Part shown: piece by piece, positions 55,522 through 64,000 of the stretch
How positions within the stretch are numbered: position 1 is the first letter of the stretch
Layout: every line of letters begins with the position of its first letter
Origin: Acidovorax sp. T1
GTDB lineage: Bacteria > Pseudomonadota > Gammaproteobacteria > Burkholderiales > Burkholderiaceae_C
Reading direction: 5' to 3'
Assembly: GCF_002176815.1 (NCBI RefSeq)
Contig: NZ_CP021648.1
Coordinates: 2,054,001 to 2,118,000 of the forward strand
Length of the DNA: 64,000 nucleotides
Translations under genes and position numbers: made by a program
Notes under the pieces: generated by a model
Database searches by the model: none
What the model saw: only the letters and a program-made list of their open reading frames with translations
Told to the model about the DNA's origin: nothing

Positions 55522-56025
55522 ATGCCATCCGCCCGGCAAATGGCCGCTGATCACCCGGAGCTGGCTGCGGCCGTGCAGCGCAGCCGCCGCCTGCTGCACC
55601 GGCGCGCCTTGGTGGCGGCGGCGGCCAGCGCGGTGCCCGTGCCAGGGTTGGACTGGGCGGTCGATGCCGCCCTGCTCTCGCGCCTGCTGCCGCAAATCAA
55701 TGCCCAGTTTGGCCTTACCCCCGAGCAACTCGACCAGCTCGACCCCCAAAAGCGCGAGCAGGTGCAAAAAGCGGTCGCGCTCGTCGGCTCGGTGCTGATC
55801 GGCAAGTTCATCACCAAGGAACTCGTGCTGCGCGCCACCCGCACGGTGGGCCTGCGCCTGACCACCAGGCAGCTGGCCAAATACGTGCCACTGGCAGGCC
55901 AGGTGGTGGCGGCAACGGTCGGCTATGCCACCTTGCGCTATCTGGGTGAACAGCATCTGCGCGACTGCGTGCAAGTTGTGCAACAGGCCCGGTTGCGTTT
56001 GCCGGCCCCGCCAGAACGCTCCTAA
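55522..56025 (+). CDS. Uncharacterised protein, possibly membrane-associated
   Basis: 167 residues. It begins with a charged helix, then VPVPGLDWAVDAALLSRLLPQIN, a hydrophobic span near 85-100 and a further one near 130-150. This vaguely resembles DUF697/YcjF-like proteins but I am not sure. It lies behind the GlsB-like gene with a 42-bp gap, so the two may be co-transcribed. Confidence 0.6.
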   Translation: MPSARQMAADHPELAAAVQRSRRLLHRRALVAAAASAVPVPGLDWAVDAALLSRLLPQINAQFGLTPEQLDQLDPQKREQVQKAVALVGSVLIGKFITKELVLRATRTVGLRLTTRQLAKYVPLAGQVVAATVGYATLRYLGEQHLRDCVQVVQQARLRLPAPPERS

Positions 56026-56029
56026 AAAA

Positions 56030-56081
56030 ATAGCTATCCCCGCTGATGGCATAAGCGCGGAACGCGGTTTTCTCTATATAC
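56030..56081 (+). repeat. CR1 dispersed repeat, copy 11
   Basis: AAATAGCTATCCCCGCTGAT, then GCATAAGCGCGGAACGCGG; a diverged copy between two plus-strand genes. Confidence 0.65.
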
Positions 56082-56170
56082 ACGGCGCATTCCAGGTTGG
56101 CGCCCGGCGTTTTACCCGCACCGCCAACTGGCAATATCCGGCACCCGGCCGCAAGGCAAAATTGCAGCCC

Positions 56171-58993
56171 ATGGCTACCGCTGGCAACAACGCCCCTTTC
56201 TCCCCCGGCCCCTATCCTGCGGCGCGCGAAAAGGCCGTGGCGATGTGGCTTCAGGCACTGCGCAGCCATGCCGATGCCGCCACCCTGAAAACGCTCACAC
56301 CGCTGTCGGGCGCGGAAGCCGCCCGCGTCATGGCCTTGCTGCGCGAGGAAACGCCGCAAGCGGCGCTGCCTGCCCTTGCGCCAGAGCCCACCGCCACGCC
56401 CGCGCTGGCGCACGGGAGGTTCTGCCCCCGCATCACCCTCATGACCCTGGGCCGTGGCGATGGCCTGCTGGGCCTGCAACCGCAAGGTAAGCTGGGCCCG
56501 CGCGGCGACAGCGTGACGCTGGTGCGGATCGACTGGACCTACCGCACCGACAGTGGTGCCACCTGGCAGACGCCCGCCCCCGCCTCCATCCTCAACGCGC
56601 GCCCGGCCCCGGTGCAAGACCTGTTCGACACCGGCGGTCCCGTGGTGCGCATGCAGCGCAATCTGGCGGCTGAATCCGACGCCATGGACCGCATGTGGGA
56701 CCTGGGCCTGATCCCCGTGGACGCCACCAAGCTGCAATGGCGCCACCGCGCTGCCGCCGCCACGCTGGGCCCCGTGTGGACGCTGGCGCAGGAGGCGCAC
56801 TTTGGCGACTTCTGGGCCGAGCAGATCCCGCAGCTGCGCGCCGAGGGCTGGAGCGTGGTGGTGCACCCCGGCTTTGCGCACGAAAGCGTGCCCGTACAGC
56901 GCTGGAAGCTGCTGATCGCCCCCGACACCGGTGAGCTGCTGGGCAAGGAAGTAGATGGACCCTTGGCCGCACGCGAACGCCCCGTGCAAAAGCTCATGCT
57001 GCCCGAGCGCGAAGGCGCCTGGCTGCTGAGCCTGGGGATCGAGATCGACGGCCAGACGCTGGACCTGGCCCCCATGCTGGCCGACCTGCTGCGCCGCGAC
57101 GCCCGCTGGCTCAACGCCCAGCAAATGGCCGCCATTGACGACATCGCCATCATTTCTCTGCGCGCCCCGGGCGGCAAACGCATCGAAGCACCCGCCGGCC
57201 CGCTCAAGGCCATCGTGGGCGCCATGGTGGATCTGCTGACCGACCCGACACGGAATCAGCGCAAAGACGGCGACCCGCTGCACCTGGGCGCCTGGGAAGC
57301 CCGTCGCATCGAGGCGCTGCGTGCCGGGCTGGTGCAGGCCCACCGCGTGGGCACGGTCAACGGCTGGAACAACGACTGGCAATTGCAGGGCGACGCGGGC
57401 CTGGCGCAGCTCGCCCAGCGCCTGCGCACCATCGGCACCCCGCAGCCGGTGGCTGCACCGCAGGGCCTGCAGGTGCAACTGCGCCCGTACCAGCTTGAAG
57501 GCCTGGCCTGGCTGCAATACCTGCGCGCCCAGGGTCTGGGCGGCATCCTGGCCGACGACATGGGGCTGGGCAAAACCGCGCAGGCCCTGGCCCATGTCCT
57601 GGCCGAGAAGGAGGCCGGGCGCCTGAAGCGCCCTGCCCTGGTGGTGCTGCCCACCTCGCTGCTCTTCAACTGGCAGGCCGAGGCCGCGCGCATGGCTCCC
57701 GGACTGCGCGTGCTCGCGCTGCATGGCGCAGACCGTGGCAAACGCTACCTGCAGGTGGCCGACCACGACCTGGTGCTGACCACCTACCCGCTGCTCTGGC
57801 GCGATGTGGACGCGCTGGCGGCCCAGCCGTTTCACCTGCTGATCCTGGACGAAGCCCAGATGGTGAAAAACGCCGGCAGCCGCAGCGCCCGCGCACTGCG
57901 CAAGCTGCAGGCGCCGCACCTGCTGTGCCTGACCGGCACGCCGCTCGAAAACCACCTGGGTGAGCTGTGGGCGCAGTTCGACTTTTTGATGCCCGGTTTT
58001 CTGGGCGATGTGCGCAGCTTCAACGCCCGCTGGCGCAAGCCCATCGAAGAAAACGGCGAAACCCTGCGCGCCCAGCTGCTGGCGCAGCGCGTGCGCCCCT
58101 TCATCCTGCGCCGCCGCAAACAGGACGTGGCCACCGAACTGCCGCCGCGCACCGAAACCATCTTGCGCGTGCAGTTGCAGGGCAAACAGCGCGAGTTGTA
58201 CGAGGCCGTGCGCACCACCGCCGACAAGCAGGTGCGCCGCGCGCTGGAGCGGCAAGGCTTCGAAGGCTCGCAAATTGCCATCCTGGACGCCCTGCTCAAG
58301 CTGCGCCAAGTCTGCTGCGACCCCCGATTGGTGAAAGGAACCACGAAGACGGCCCACGCCATGGAGCGCGCCAAGCTGGAACTGCTGGCCGACCTGCTGC
58401 CCGCCCTGGTCGATGAAGGCCGCCGCGTGCTGGTGTTTTCGCAGTTCACCGAAATGCTGGCGCTGGCGGCCGAGTTGCTCGACACCCTGGCCCTGCCCTA
58501 CCTCACGCTCACCGGCCAGACGCCGCCCCGCCAGCGCGGTGCAGTGGTCAAGAGTTTTCAGGCACAGGACGAAACCAGCGCCCCCATCCTGCTCGCCAGC
58601 CTCAAGGCCGGCGGTCTGGGCCTGAACCTCACCGCCGCCGACACCGTGATTCACCTCGACCCCTGGTGGAACCCCGCCGTGGAAGAACAGGCCACCGCCC
58701 GCGCCCACCGCATCGGGCAAGACCAACCAGTGTTTGTCTACAAGCTGGTGGTGGAAGGCAGCATCGAAGAGCGCATGCTGGAGCTGCAGGCCCGCAAGGC
58801 CGCGCTGGCCCAGGGCGTGCTGGGCCATGATGCCGAGGGCGCGGTGAAATTCAGCGCGGCCGACCTGCACGCGCTGCTGGCGCCGCTCACCGAACCGGCC
58901 AACAACCCGTTGGGCATTCCGGGCGAAGACGCGCTGCGCTGGGGCGGCACGGGCAAACGGCGGCCAAGGCCATTGCACGCCCCCGAGGTTTGA
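56171..58993 (+). CDS. SNF2-family DEAD/DEAH-type helicase
   Basis: About 940 residues from the ATG at 56171. A long N-terminal part (about 1-420) resembles the accessory region of bacterial SNF2 proteins. The ATPase follows with ADDMGLGKTAQAL (Walker A), LLILDEAQMVKN (Walker B), CLTGTPLENHLGELW, LVFSQFTEML and AHRIGQDQPVFVYKLV. No SWIM zinc finger is visible at the N-terminus. It probably remodels protein-DNA complexes. The frame is open upstream to 55925 but without support for an earlier start. Confidence 0.88.
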   Translation: MATAGNNAPFSPGPYPAAREKAVAMWLQALRSHADAATLKTLTPLSGAEAARVMALLREETPQAALPALAPEPTATPALAHGRFCPRITLMTLGRGDGLLGLQPQGKLGPRGDSVTLVRIDWTYRTDSGATWQTPAPASILNARPAPVQDLFDTGGPVVRMQRNLAAESDAMDRMWDLGLIPVDATKLQWRHRAAAATLGPVWTLAQEAHFGDFWAEQIPQLRAEGWSVVVHPGFAHESVPVQRWKLLIAPDTGELLGKEVDGPLAARERPVQKLMLPEREGAWLLSLGIEIDGQTLDLAPMLADLLRRDARWLNAQQMAAIDDIAIISLRAPGGKRIEAPAGPLKAIVGAMVDLLTDPTRNQRKDGDPLHLGAWEARRIEALRAGLVQAHRVGTVNGWNNDWQLQGDAGLAQLAQRLRTIGTPQPVAAPQGLQVQLRPYQLEGLAWLQYLRAQGLGGILADDMGLGKTAQALAHVLAEKEAGRLKRPALVVLPTSLLFNWQAEAARMAPGLRVLALHGADRGKRYLQVADHDLVLTTYPLLWRDVDALAAQPFHLLILDEAQMVKNAGSRSARALRKLQAPHLLCLTGTPLENHLGELWAQFDFLMPGFLGDVRSFNARWRKPIEENGETLRAQLLAQRVRPFILRRRKQDVATELPPRTETILRVQLQGKQRELYEAVRTTADKQVRRALERQGFEGSQIAILDALLKLRQVCCDPRLVKGTTKTAHAMERAKLELLADLLPALVDEGRRVLVFSQFTEMLALAAELLDTLALPYLTLTGQTPPRQRGAVVKSFQAQDETSAPILLASLKAGGLGLNLTAADTVIHLDPWWNPAVEEQATARAHRIGQDQPVFVYKLVVEGSIEERMLELQARKAALAQGVLGHDAEGAVKFSAADLHALLAPLTEPANNPLGIPGEDALRWGGTGKRRPRPLHAPEV

Positions 58994-59000
58994 GGGCGAT

Positions 59001-59050
59001 TTTGGCCTGCAGCGCCCGCCAGATAAGCGCTTACAGCTATTAAATTAAAA
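59001..59050 (-). repeat. CR1 dispersed repeat, copy 12 (inverted)
   Basis: TTGGCCTGCAGCGCCCGCCAG, then ATAAGCGCTTACAGCTATT, between the convergent SNF2 and methyltransferase genes. Confidence 0.75.
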
Positions 59051-59107
59051 GCAACTCGCGAAATGGCGCACCCTGCCACCGGGCAGTGCTTCCTTCACCC
59101 GCGCCCT

Positions 59108-60082
59108 TCACCCGCCCTGGCCGGGCAGCTCAGGCGCCTGGTACACCAGCACCTTCAGCGCCCTGCCCTCGTCCACATCGGCAAACACGGGCGGGTTGGC
59201 CACGCGCTCCACAAAGCGCAGTTCGGGCGCCAGCTCGCGCATCTGGTCTTGCAAAAAGGCCAGGCCCAGCTCGGGCGCATTGAGGCACAGCAGTGCGTGG
59301 CCGCCGGGCGCCAGCAGGTCGGGCAGGCGGCGCATCAGGCGGGCGTAGTCCTTGGTGGCGACAAAGCTGCCCTTTTGGTAGCTGGGCGGGTCCACAATGA
59401 CCAGGCCGTAGGGGCCGCTGCGGTTGATCTTGCCCCAGCTGCTGAAGATGTCGTGCGGCAAAAAGGCGGCACCCGTGGCAATGCCGTTGAGCTGGTGGTT
59501 CTGCTGCCCGATGCCGATGGCGCCGTGGCTCATGTCCACATTGACCACCTGTTTGGCCCCCGCCTGCAGCGCCACCACCGAAAACGCGCAGGTGTAGGCA
59601 AACAGGTTCAGCACCTTCAGGCCATAACGGTCGGCGCGGCGCGCGGCAGCGTAGTCATGCACCCAGCGGCGGCCCGCCGCCATGTCCAGGAACAGGCCGT
59701 GGTTCTGGCCGCGCAGCACATGCACCTTGAACTGGGCGCCGTGCTCTGTCACGACATGCGGGTCGGGCACGCTGCCGGCCATCAAGCGCGTTTCGGTGCG
59801 GCCCTGGGTGCGCAGCGCCTCGTTGCGGCACTGGAACACCCAGTTCAGTGGCTGCCCTGGCGCCAAGGCCTCCCACCGCTGGGCCAGTGCGGCGCCGATG
59901 GCGGCCAGTTGCGCCTCTGTCTCGTCGCCTGCAGGCAAAAAACTGGTGAGCACGAAAACGGGCGGGTAGGCATCGAGCGTCCACTGCTCGCAGCCAGGAA
60001 AGCGCCCGCCACGGCCATGAAAAATGCGCCTTGCATCGGTGGGCAAAGGCATGGCGGCTATGGCGTCAAGGAGGGCTTGCAT
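59108..60082 (-). CDS. RlmI-like class I SAM-dependent rRNA methyltransferase
   Basis: 324 residues. The SAM site is KVLNLFAYTCAFSVVALQAG (about residues 155-174), with IVDPPSYQKGSF further on. Both are typical of the RlmI/RlmK family, which makes m5C or other marks on 23S rRNA. No PUA domain is present at the N-terminus, unlike RlmI, so the target is not certain. Confidence 0.83.
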   Translation of the reverse strand: MQALLDAIAAMPLPTDARRIFHGRGGRFPGCEQWTLDAYPPVFVLTSFLPAGDETEAQLAAIGAALAQRWEALAPGQPLNWVFQCRNEALRTQGRTETRLMAGSVPDPHVVTEHGAQFKVHVLRGQNHGLFLDMAAGRRWVHDYAAARRADRYGLKVLNLFAYTCAFSVVALQAGAKQVVNVDMSHGAIGIGQQNHQLNGIATGAAFLPHDIFSSWGKINRSGPYGLVIVDPPSYQKGSFVATKDYARLMRRLPDLLAPGGHALLCLNAPELGLAFLQDQMRELAPELRFVERVANPPVFADVDEGRALKVLVYQAPELPGQGG

Positions 60083-60142
60083 GCAAAAAGGCTTCCGACA
60101 AGAAAATCAGAGTGAAAACAACAGAATGCGCTAGTCAATCAT

Positions 60143-60172
60143 GGCCGAGCAGCTATTGATTCAATAGCACGA
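60143..60172 (-). repeat. Partial CR1-like copy 13
   Basis: GAGCAGCTATTGATTCAATAG is the AGCTATT end of an inverted CR1 copy. The rest is not clear. Confidence 0.4.
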
Positions 60173-60231
60173 GGGAATGATCGCTGGCGGTACAGCGCAG
60201 CGCGGATGTGCACCCATGCTGGGCGCACCAC

Positions 60232-60256
60232 AAAAAAAGCCCGCTCACGGCGGGCT
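60232..60256 (-). terminator. Rho-independent terminator of the aspartate kinase gene
   Basis: On the minus strand AGCCCGCCG, a GTGA loop and GCGGGCT are followed by a T run. Confidence 0.85.
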
Positions 60257-60304
60257 CTGGTTCGGGCGCAGGAAGCCGCAAAGCGCTGCCCTGCCACGCT
60301 CGCG

Positions 60305-61726
60305 TCAGACACGCGGAACCGGCGTCCCCGAGTTGACGCACAGCGCCATGTTCAGCGCCTTGATGGCGGTCTTGTAGTCTTCGCGCTCGATCACGAACTG
60401 CATGTTCACCTGGCGCAGGGTTTGCGACACGCAGTTCACATTGACATGGACATCGGCCAGCGCCTGCGCTGCCTTGGCCAGCACGCCGGGGATGCCGATG
60501 TTGGAGCCAATGGTGCAAACAATTGCGCTGGGCTTGATCGTCACGACCTGGTAGGCGTCTTGCAGCTCCGCCACCAGCTCGGACGTGACCTGGTTGTCCC
60601 ACACCAGATGGGCGATGGAGTTGGCGTTGGTCGCCTTCAGGATGTAGCTCACGTCGTGCTTGCAGAACACGTTCATCAGGCCCGCATCAAAGCCCACGGT
60701 GCCCACCATGCTGGGGTCGTGAATCTCGATCAGCGTGACCTTGTCGGTGCCGGTGACGATTTCCACACGGGCGCGCTCGCCCACAAAGTCCTTCGTGATG
60801 AGTGTGCCGGGGTGGTTGGGCTCAAAGGTGTTCTTCAGGCGGATGGGAATGCCGGCCAGTTCCATCGGCTTGGAGGCCTTCGGGTGGATGGCTTCCATGC
60901 CCACGTCGGCCAGCTGGTCGGCCACGTCGTAGTTGGTGGCGCCCACCACGATGGCGTTTTCCAGGCCCACCAGGTTGGGGTCGGCGGACGACAGGTGGAA
61001 TTCCTTGTGGATCACGGCCTCGGCGGGGCGCACTTCCACGGCGATCTTGCTGAAAGTCACCTCGGAATAGCCCCGGTCAAACTCGCGCATGATGCCTTCG
61101 GTGCCCTTGGTGTAGCCAGTGGCCACCACGACCTTGTCGCTCAGGTCCAGGTCCTTGAAACTGTGGGCAATGCGCTCGTCAATCGTCCATGCTTCGCTGT
61201 CGTTGAAACCGGCCAGGTCCATCAGGATGGCATTGACGCCATTGGCCTTGAGGATCTCGACCGAATTGAACGCGCTGTGCGACTCGCCAATGGAGGCCAG
61301 CACTTCGCGCGCCGCCAGCAGCACATCCTTGCGGCTGAGGTAACCGCTGGCCAGCACATGCTGCATGGCGTTCAGGTATTCGCGCGCCTGGCCGATACGC
61401 TGGTCGATGAAGGCATCGGCCACATTGAGCGGCAAACCCAGGTCGGCGTAACCCGCGTTCAGCTTTTTCAGGCTGGCGGCCAGTTGGGTCAAGGCGTCCT
61501 GGTAGCCCTTGCCTTCAGCAAACAGGGCGTAGATGCCGCGCTCGCCCGTCTTCTTGTGCTCCAGCAGCTGGTTGGTCACCCCAGAGTAGGCGGACACCAC
61601 ATAGATCCGGCCGTAAATGCGTTGGGGATCGTGCAGCATGATGTGGCGCAGCACATCGCCAAAGGCGGTCATGGAAGTGCCGCCGATCTTCTCGACAGAG
61701 ATCTTGGAGTTTTGAACGTCTTGCAT
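60305..61726 (-). CDS. Aspartate kinase, Ask_Ect-like group
   Basis: 473 residues. It phosphorylates aspartate, the first step to lysine, threonine, methionine and ectoine. The N-terminal VEKIGGTSM and VVSAYSGVTNQLLEHKKTGERG are closer to the ectoine-linked Ask subgroup than to common LysC. Two C-terminal ACT domains for feedback control are visible (about 330-473). No ectA, ectB or ectC is in the window. The start at 61726 is family-typical, although the Shine-Dalgarno is weak. Confidence 0.9.
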   Translation of the reverse strand: MQDVQNSKISVEKIGGTSMTAFGDVLRHIMLHDPQRIYGRIYVVSAYSGVTNQLLEHKKTGERGIYALFAEGKGYQDALTQLAASLKKLNAGYADLGLPLNVADAFIDQRIGQAREYLNAMQHVLASGYLSRKDVLLAAREVLASIGESHSAFNSVEILKANGVNAILMDLAGFNDSEAWTIDERIAHSFKDLDLSDKVVVATGYTKGTEGIMREFDRGYSEVTFSKIAVEVRPAEAVIHKEFHLSSADPNLVGLENAIVVGATNYDVADQLADVGMEAIHPKASKPMELAGIPIRLKNTFEPNHPGTLITKDFVGERARVEIVTGTDKVTLIEIHDPSMVGTVGFDAGLMNVFCKHDVSYILKATNANSIAHLVWDNQVTSELVAELQDAYQVVTIKPSAIVCTIGSNIGIPGVLAKAAQALADVHVNVNCVSQTLRQVNMQFVIEREDYKTAIKALNMALCVNSGTPVPRV

Positions 61727-61854
61727 GGACAGGCTCAGGGGAGCAAAAAGGTGGAAAACCGGGGCGGGTGCAGCACCCCAAGGGGCGGCAGCAAGCCCGC
61801 TATTTTCCACGAGTTTTTGGAGGTGCTTTTCACCTTGTTTGCTGAGACGCGCAC

Positions 61855-62279
61855 TCAGGCCAATCGCGACTCAATAAAACTATCAAATTGAACTCCGGGC
61901 ACCTTGGCTCGCACAATGTTCCAGAAGTCTGGCGTGTGATTCGACTCCAACAGATGCGCCAACTCATGCACGATGACGTAGTCAATCACCGACAAAGCGT
62001 CTTTCACCTTCGGTGATTTGGCCTCTACCACCACCACCGGGATACCGTTCACAAACAGCACTACGTCGGGAACGATGTGGTGCTCTGTGCCCAAAATACG
62101 CACCTTGAACTGGCACACCGCAATGAAACGGTTGTTGCTCACCTTGTCAAAATCGATGAACCGCACCGTGGAGCTTTTTTCGCCCGTCGCGCGGTTTTCA
62201 CTCACGCTGGTGCCATCAGTCAGCAGGCGAAACACATGCGCTCGTCGAGTTTGATTTGTTGCTGGCTCAGCTTGCTCAT
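61855..62279 (-). pseudogene. Chimeric relic: hsdR N-terminus joined to a YgjP-type metallopeptidase C-terminus
   Basis: The ATG at 62279 overlaps the stop of the preceding gene (ATGA). The first codons (SKLSQQQIKLDER) are out of frame by one base with the rest. From 62235 the frame gives VFRLLTDGTSVSENR, and then the HsdR-type nuclease core PDVVLFVNGIPVVVVEAKSP. After about residue 84 it switches to DYVIVHELAHLLESNHTPDFW, the zinc motif end of a YgjP/DUF45 metallopeptidase, and stops. A large in-frame deletion between the start of hsdR and the end of a following ygjP-like gene explains this. Both are common members of type I restriction loci. Confidence 0.8.
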
Positions 62280-63337
62280 GGCCTGTCCTTGTTAAGCCAC
62301 TGCCTCCCTAGGGCAGTCAATTGGTATTTTTGGAGCCGACTGTTCGGCTTCTCTGGCACGGTCATTTGCACAAGCCCAGCACCCAACGCGGGCCGCACAT
62401 ACAGCGCCATAAAGTTGGGTCGGTGCACCAAGCCCAATGCCTGCATCAGCGCTTGCAAGCTCAGTGTTTGATCGCCCAGCACATTCATCAGGCGCTCGAC
62501 TTGTTCGGTGACTTGTTCGGTGACTTGTTCGGTGACTTCGGGGGCAACCAGGACTTCGACTTGTTCGGCCTGCTTTTGCCCAGCCCGCAGCACCTTCAAA
62601 TACGCCGGGTCAAACGCAAACTCCAGCCACATATCGTTGGGCTCATAGCGCAGCACCGGTTTGGGCGACCCCGCTGCTTCGCAGGCCGCAAAAATCCGCT
62701 CCACCCCACGGCCCCAGGCCTCAATCTCGCCCGCCCTGAAAAAAGCATTCGCCAGCGCCGGGTTGTAGGGGCTGGACGAATGCGCGCCCAGCAGCGTGTC
62801 CATCGTCCAGCCCTCGGGCAGCACCGCCGGGTTCCATAGGCGCAAGCGGTCTTCGTACACCCGAATTTGCACCGGTGCGGTCACCGCATAGTCGCGGTGC
62901 ACCAGTGCGTTCAGCACCGCCTCGCGCAGCGCTGCACGCGGCACGGGGAAGGTCTCCACACGCACAATGCCCTCGTATGAAATCACCGCTTTCAGGTACT
63001 TGGTCAGCAGCAAATCCAGCGTGGTCTGGGCCTGGTGGAACAAGTCGCCCTCTACCTCGTCGTGGTACAGCAGCTCGGTCTCGGTCTGGAAATACCCTAC
63101 CTTCACAAACGCCCCAGTCACAAAGCGCTGCGGGTCTGCCGCAAACAGCAAGGCGGTGGCCCTTTTGAAATAAGCGCCGTCTTTCAGGCGCAGCTTGTCC
63201 AGCAAATTAGCATCGCTCTCGGCCAGCGTCTCGGCATCCAGCCGCCCACTGCGCTGGGCCAGCTGGCGAAACCGCGCCATGGCCGGGTGCGACACCCCGA
63301 TGGCCAGGTCAAATTCCCCCACCCTTGGCCACCCCAA
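62276..63337 (-). pseudogene. ATP-binding AlbA_2-type protein, 5'-truncated by an IS21-family element
   Basis: The last ~335 codons show the HATPase-like FPVPRAALREAVLNALVHRDYAV and GWTMDTLLGAHSSSPYNPALA, with WGRGVERI further on, as in proteins with an N-terminal AlbA_2 domain often found in restriction loci. That N-terminal domain (about 150 residues) is missing; the coding sequence becomes recognisable from about 63287, where the IS end begins. Three TEQV repeats (12 bp each) join the domains near 62498-62533. A winged helix closes the protein. It overlaps hsdR by 4 nt. Confidence 0.8.
62498..62533 (-). repeat. Three 12-bp tandem repeats (TEQV linker)
   Basis: GACTTGTTCGGT is repeated three times on the plus strand, giving three TEQV units in the truncated ATP-binding protein. 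Being in steps of 12 bp it does not alter the frame. Confidence 0.9.
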
Positions 63338-64000
63338 ATTCCCCCAGGCAGGACGGTCGGATTATGACGACTCGGGTGTGATGGCGATGCGTGCAGCGGC
63401 CTCCTTGAGGCGGTAGCTCTTGCCCTCGAACTCCAGCATCGCGCAGCGGTGCATGAGGCGATCCAGGATGGTGCTGGCCATGGTGGCGTCGCCGAGGTAT
63501 TTGCCCCAGTCCTGCACCACGCGGTTGGACGTGATGAGAACAGCGCGGCGCAGCTTGTAGCGCTGGTGCACGATGGCCTGTAGGACTTCAGCGGCATGCT
63601 CGCTGATGCGTCTGGCCAGGAACAGGTCATCGAGGACGAGCAGGTCCGGCGCGACCCAGTCCTTGAGCAGCTCGGTGCGCTCTGCCGTAGTGGCCAGCGC
63701 GTAACGGGCGAACTCGGTGTCGGCTTCCAGGTAACGCACGTCATAGCCCTGCAGCGTGGCCTGGTAGGCCACGGCCTTGGCCACATGGCTCTTGCCGGTG
63801 CCCGGCTTGCCGATGATCAGCGCGTTGGCCCCCTCGCCGATGAACTTCAGGGTGTGCAACTCGAAGCAGGCGCTGCGCGGCAGCTTCGGGTTGAAACGCC
63901 AGTCGAAGTCAGCCAGCGAGGGGCGCTCATCCAGACCCGAGCGCTTGAAGCGGCGCTCGGTCAGGCGAGAGCGCCGGCGGTCCAGCTCGTCTTGCAGCAT
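63288..64000 (-). mobile_element. IS21-family element (partial, runs off the window)
   Basis: The end begins TGCGACACCCC on the plus strand. Two copies of CAAATTCCCCCA, each about 12-15 bp after a TGGCCA, follow (near 63308 and 63337). Such multiple terminal repeats are typical of IS21-type elements. It carries istB and cuts the ATP-binding gene next to it. Confidence 0.75.
63362..64000 (-). CDS. istB: IS21-family transposition helper ATPase (5' end outside window)
   Basis: 212 codons visible. The Walker A GKPGTGKSHVAKAVAYQA is followed by a Walker B with LLVLDDLFLAR and the SNRVVQDWGKYLGD region, as in IstB. Whole members are about 250 residues and start with a small helical domain, so the ATG at the window end is probably internal. 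It helps the IstA transposase, which would lie further left on this strand, outside the window. Confidence 0.9.
   Translation of the reverse strand: MLQDELDRRRSRLTERRFKRSGLDERPSLADFDWRFNPKLPRSACFELHTLKFIGEGANALIIGKPGTGKSHVAKAVAYQATLQGYDVRYLEADTEFARYALATTAERTELLKDWVAPDLLVLDDLFLARRISEHAAEVLQAIVHQRYKLRRAVLITSNRVVQDWGKYLGDATMASTILDRLMHRCAMLEFEGKSYRLKEAAARIAITPESS

Noticed and set aside
55811..58978. A 1055-codon minus-strand open frame opposite the SNF2 gene
   Set aside because: The plus strand has all helicase motifs; the antisense translation is low-complexity and motif-free.
1..64000. tRNA, rRNA, riboswitch or CRISPR loci
   Set aside because: I saw no cloverleaf-type sequence, rRNA segment, conserved riboswitch core or spaced repeat array; a covariance-model scan would be needed to exclude small RNAs.

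Overview
The window looks like a chromosomal stretch from a betaproteobacterium of the Comamonadaceae, close to Acidovorax. The grounds are high G+C, dense antisense open frames with codon bias on one strand only, the gene repertoire (PdxH, WaaA, PrpE, IorAB-type molybdoenzyme, Pcm-rhodanese-TolC order), and at least twelve clear copies plus one partial copy of a ~50-bp dispersed repeat built around a TAGCTGC...GCGCTT...AAGCGC core, here called CR1. Family placement is inference from sequence memory, not a search.

Layout. 0-9.6 kb: ordinary metabolism and transport (SulP permease end, SDR, frameshifted MATE pump, MaoC, MFS and MarR facing thioesterase and GloA, OmpA-like protein, ChaC, Cu/Zn SOD, MobA-like nucleotidyltransferase). 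9.8-12.3 kb: a decayed integron. An intI remnant lies on the minus strand with a LexA-type box just upstream. A short attI-like region follows, then an AT-rich gene cassette encoding an SGNH hydrolase. Its attC-like site has been split by an IS630-family element. The cassette start is followed by five tandem 7-bp repeats that put the start codon out of frame with the protein, which looks like a phase-variation switch. 12.5-20.4 kb: IorA/IorB, PdxH, AEC transporter, ChrA, a diguanylate cyclase and a beta-helix-like protein. 20.9-23.3 kb: an AT-rich island of small minus-strand genes bounded by attC-like sites, without an integrase. 23.5-36 kb: zinc-type TonB receptor, MsrA, then a TetR-MFP-RND-Pcm-rhodanese-TolC efflux operon and an HPP-CBS protein. 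36-61.7 kb: Pat-like acyl-CoA synthetase/GNAT, WaaA, phosphomannomutase, two DNA alkylation-repair genes, a frameshifted PAS-GGDEF-EAL protein, PrpE, a phosphorylase/PRPP-synthetase pair, cell-wall and stress genes, a SNF2 helicase, an RNA methyltransferase and an aspartate kinase. 61.8-64 kb: the scar of a type I restriction locus (an hsdR start fused to a metallopeptidase end, and an ATP-binding gene cut by an IS21-family element).

The most interesting signals are the integron relic with its repeat-controlled cassette gene, and the in-frame insertion of dispersed repeats into conserved proteins. CR1 lies inside waaA and the iorB leader and supplies the stop of the alkA-like gene. A second repeat, CR2, lies in the same frame in both the RND pump and prpE. 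All identifications rest on reading motifs by eye; no alignment or database search was run.
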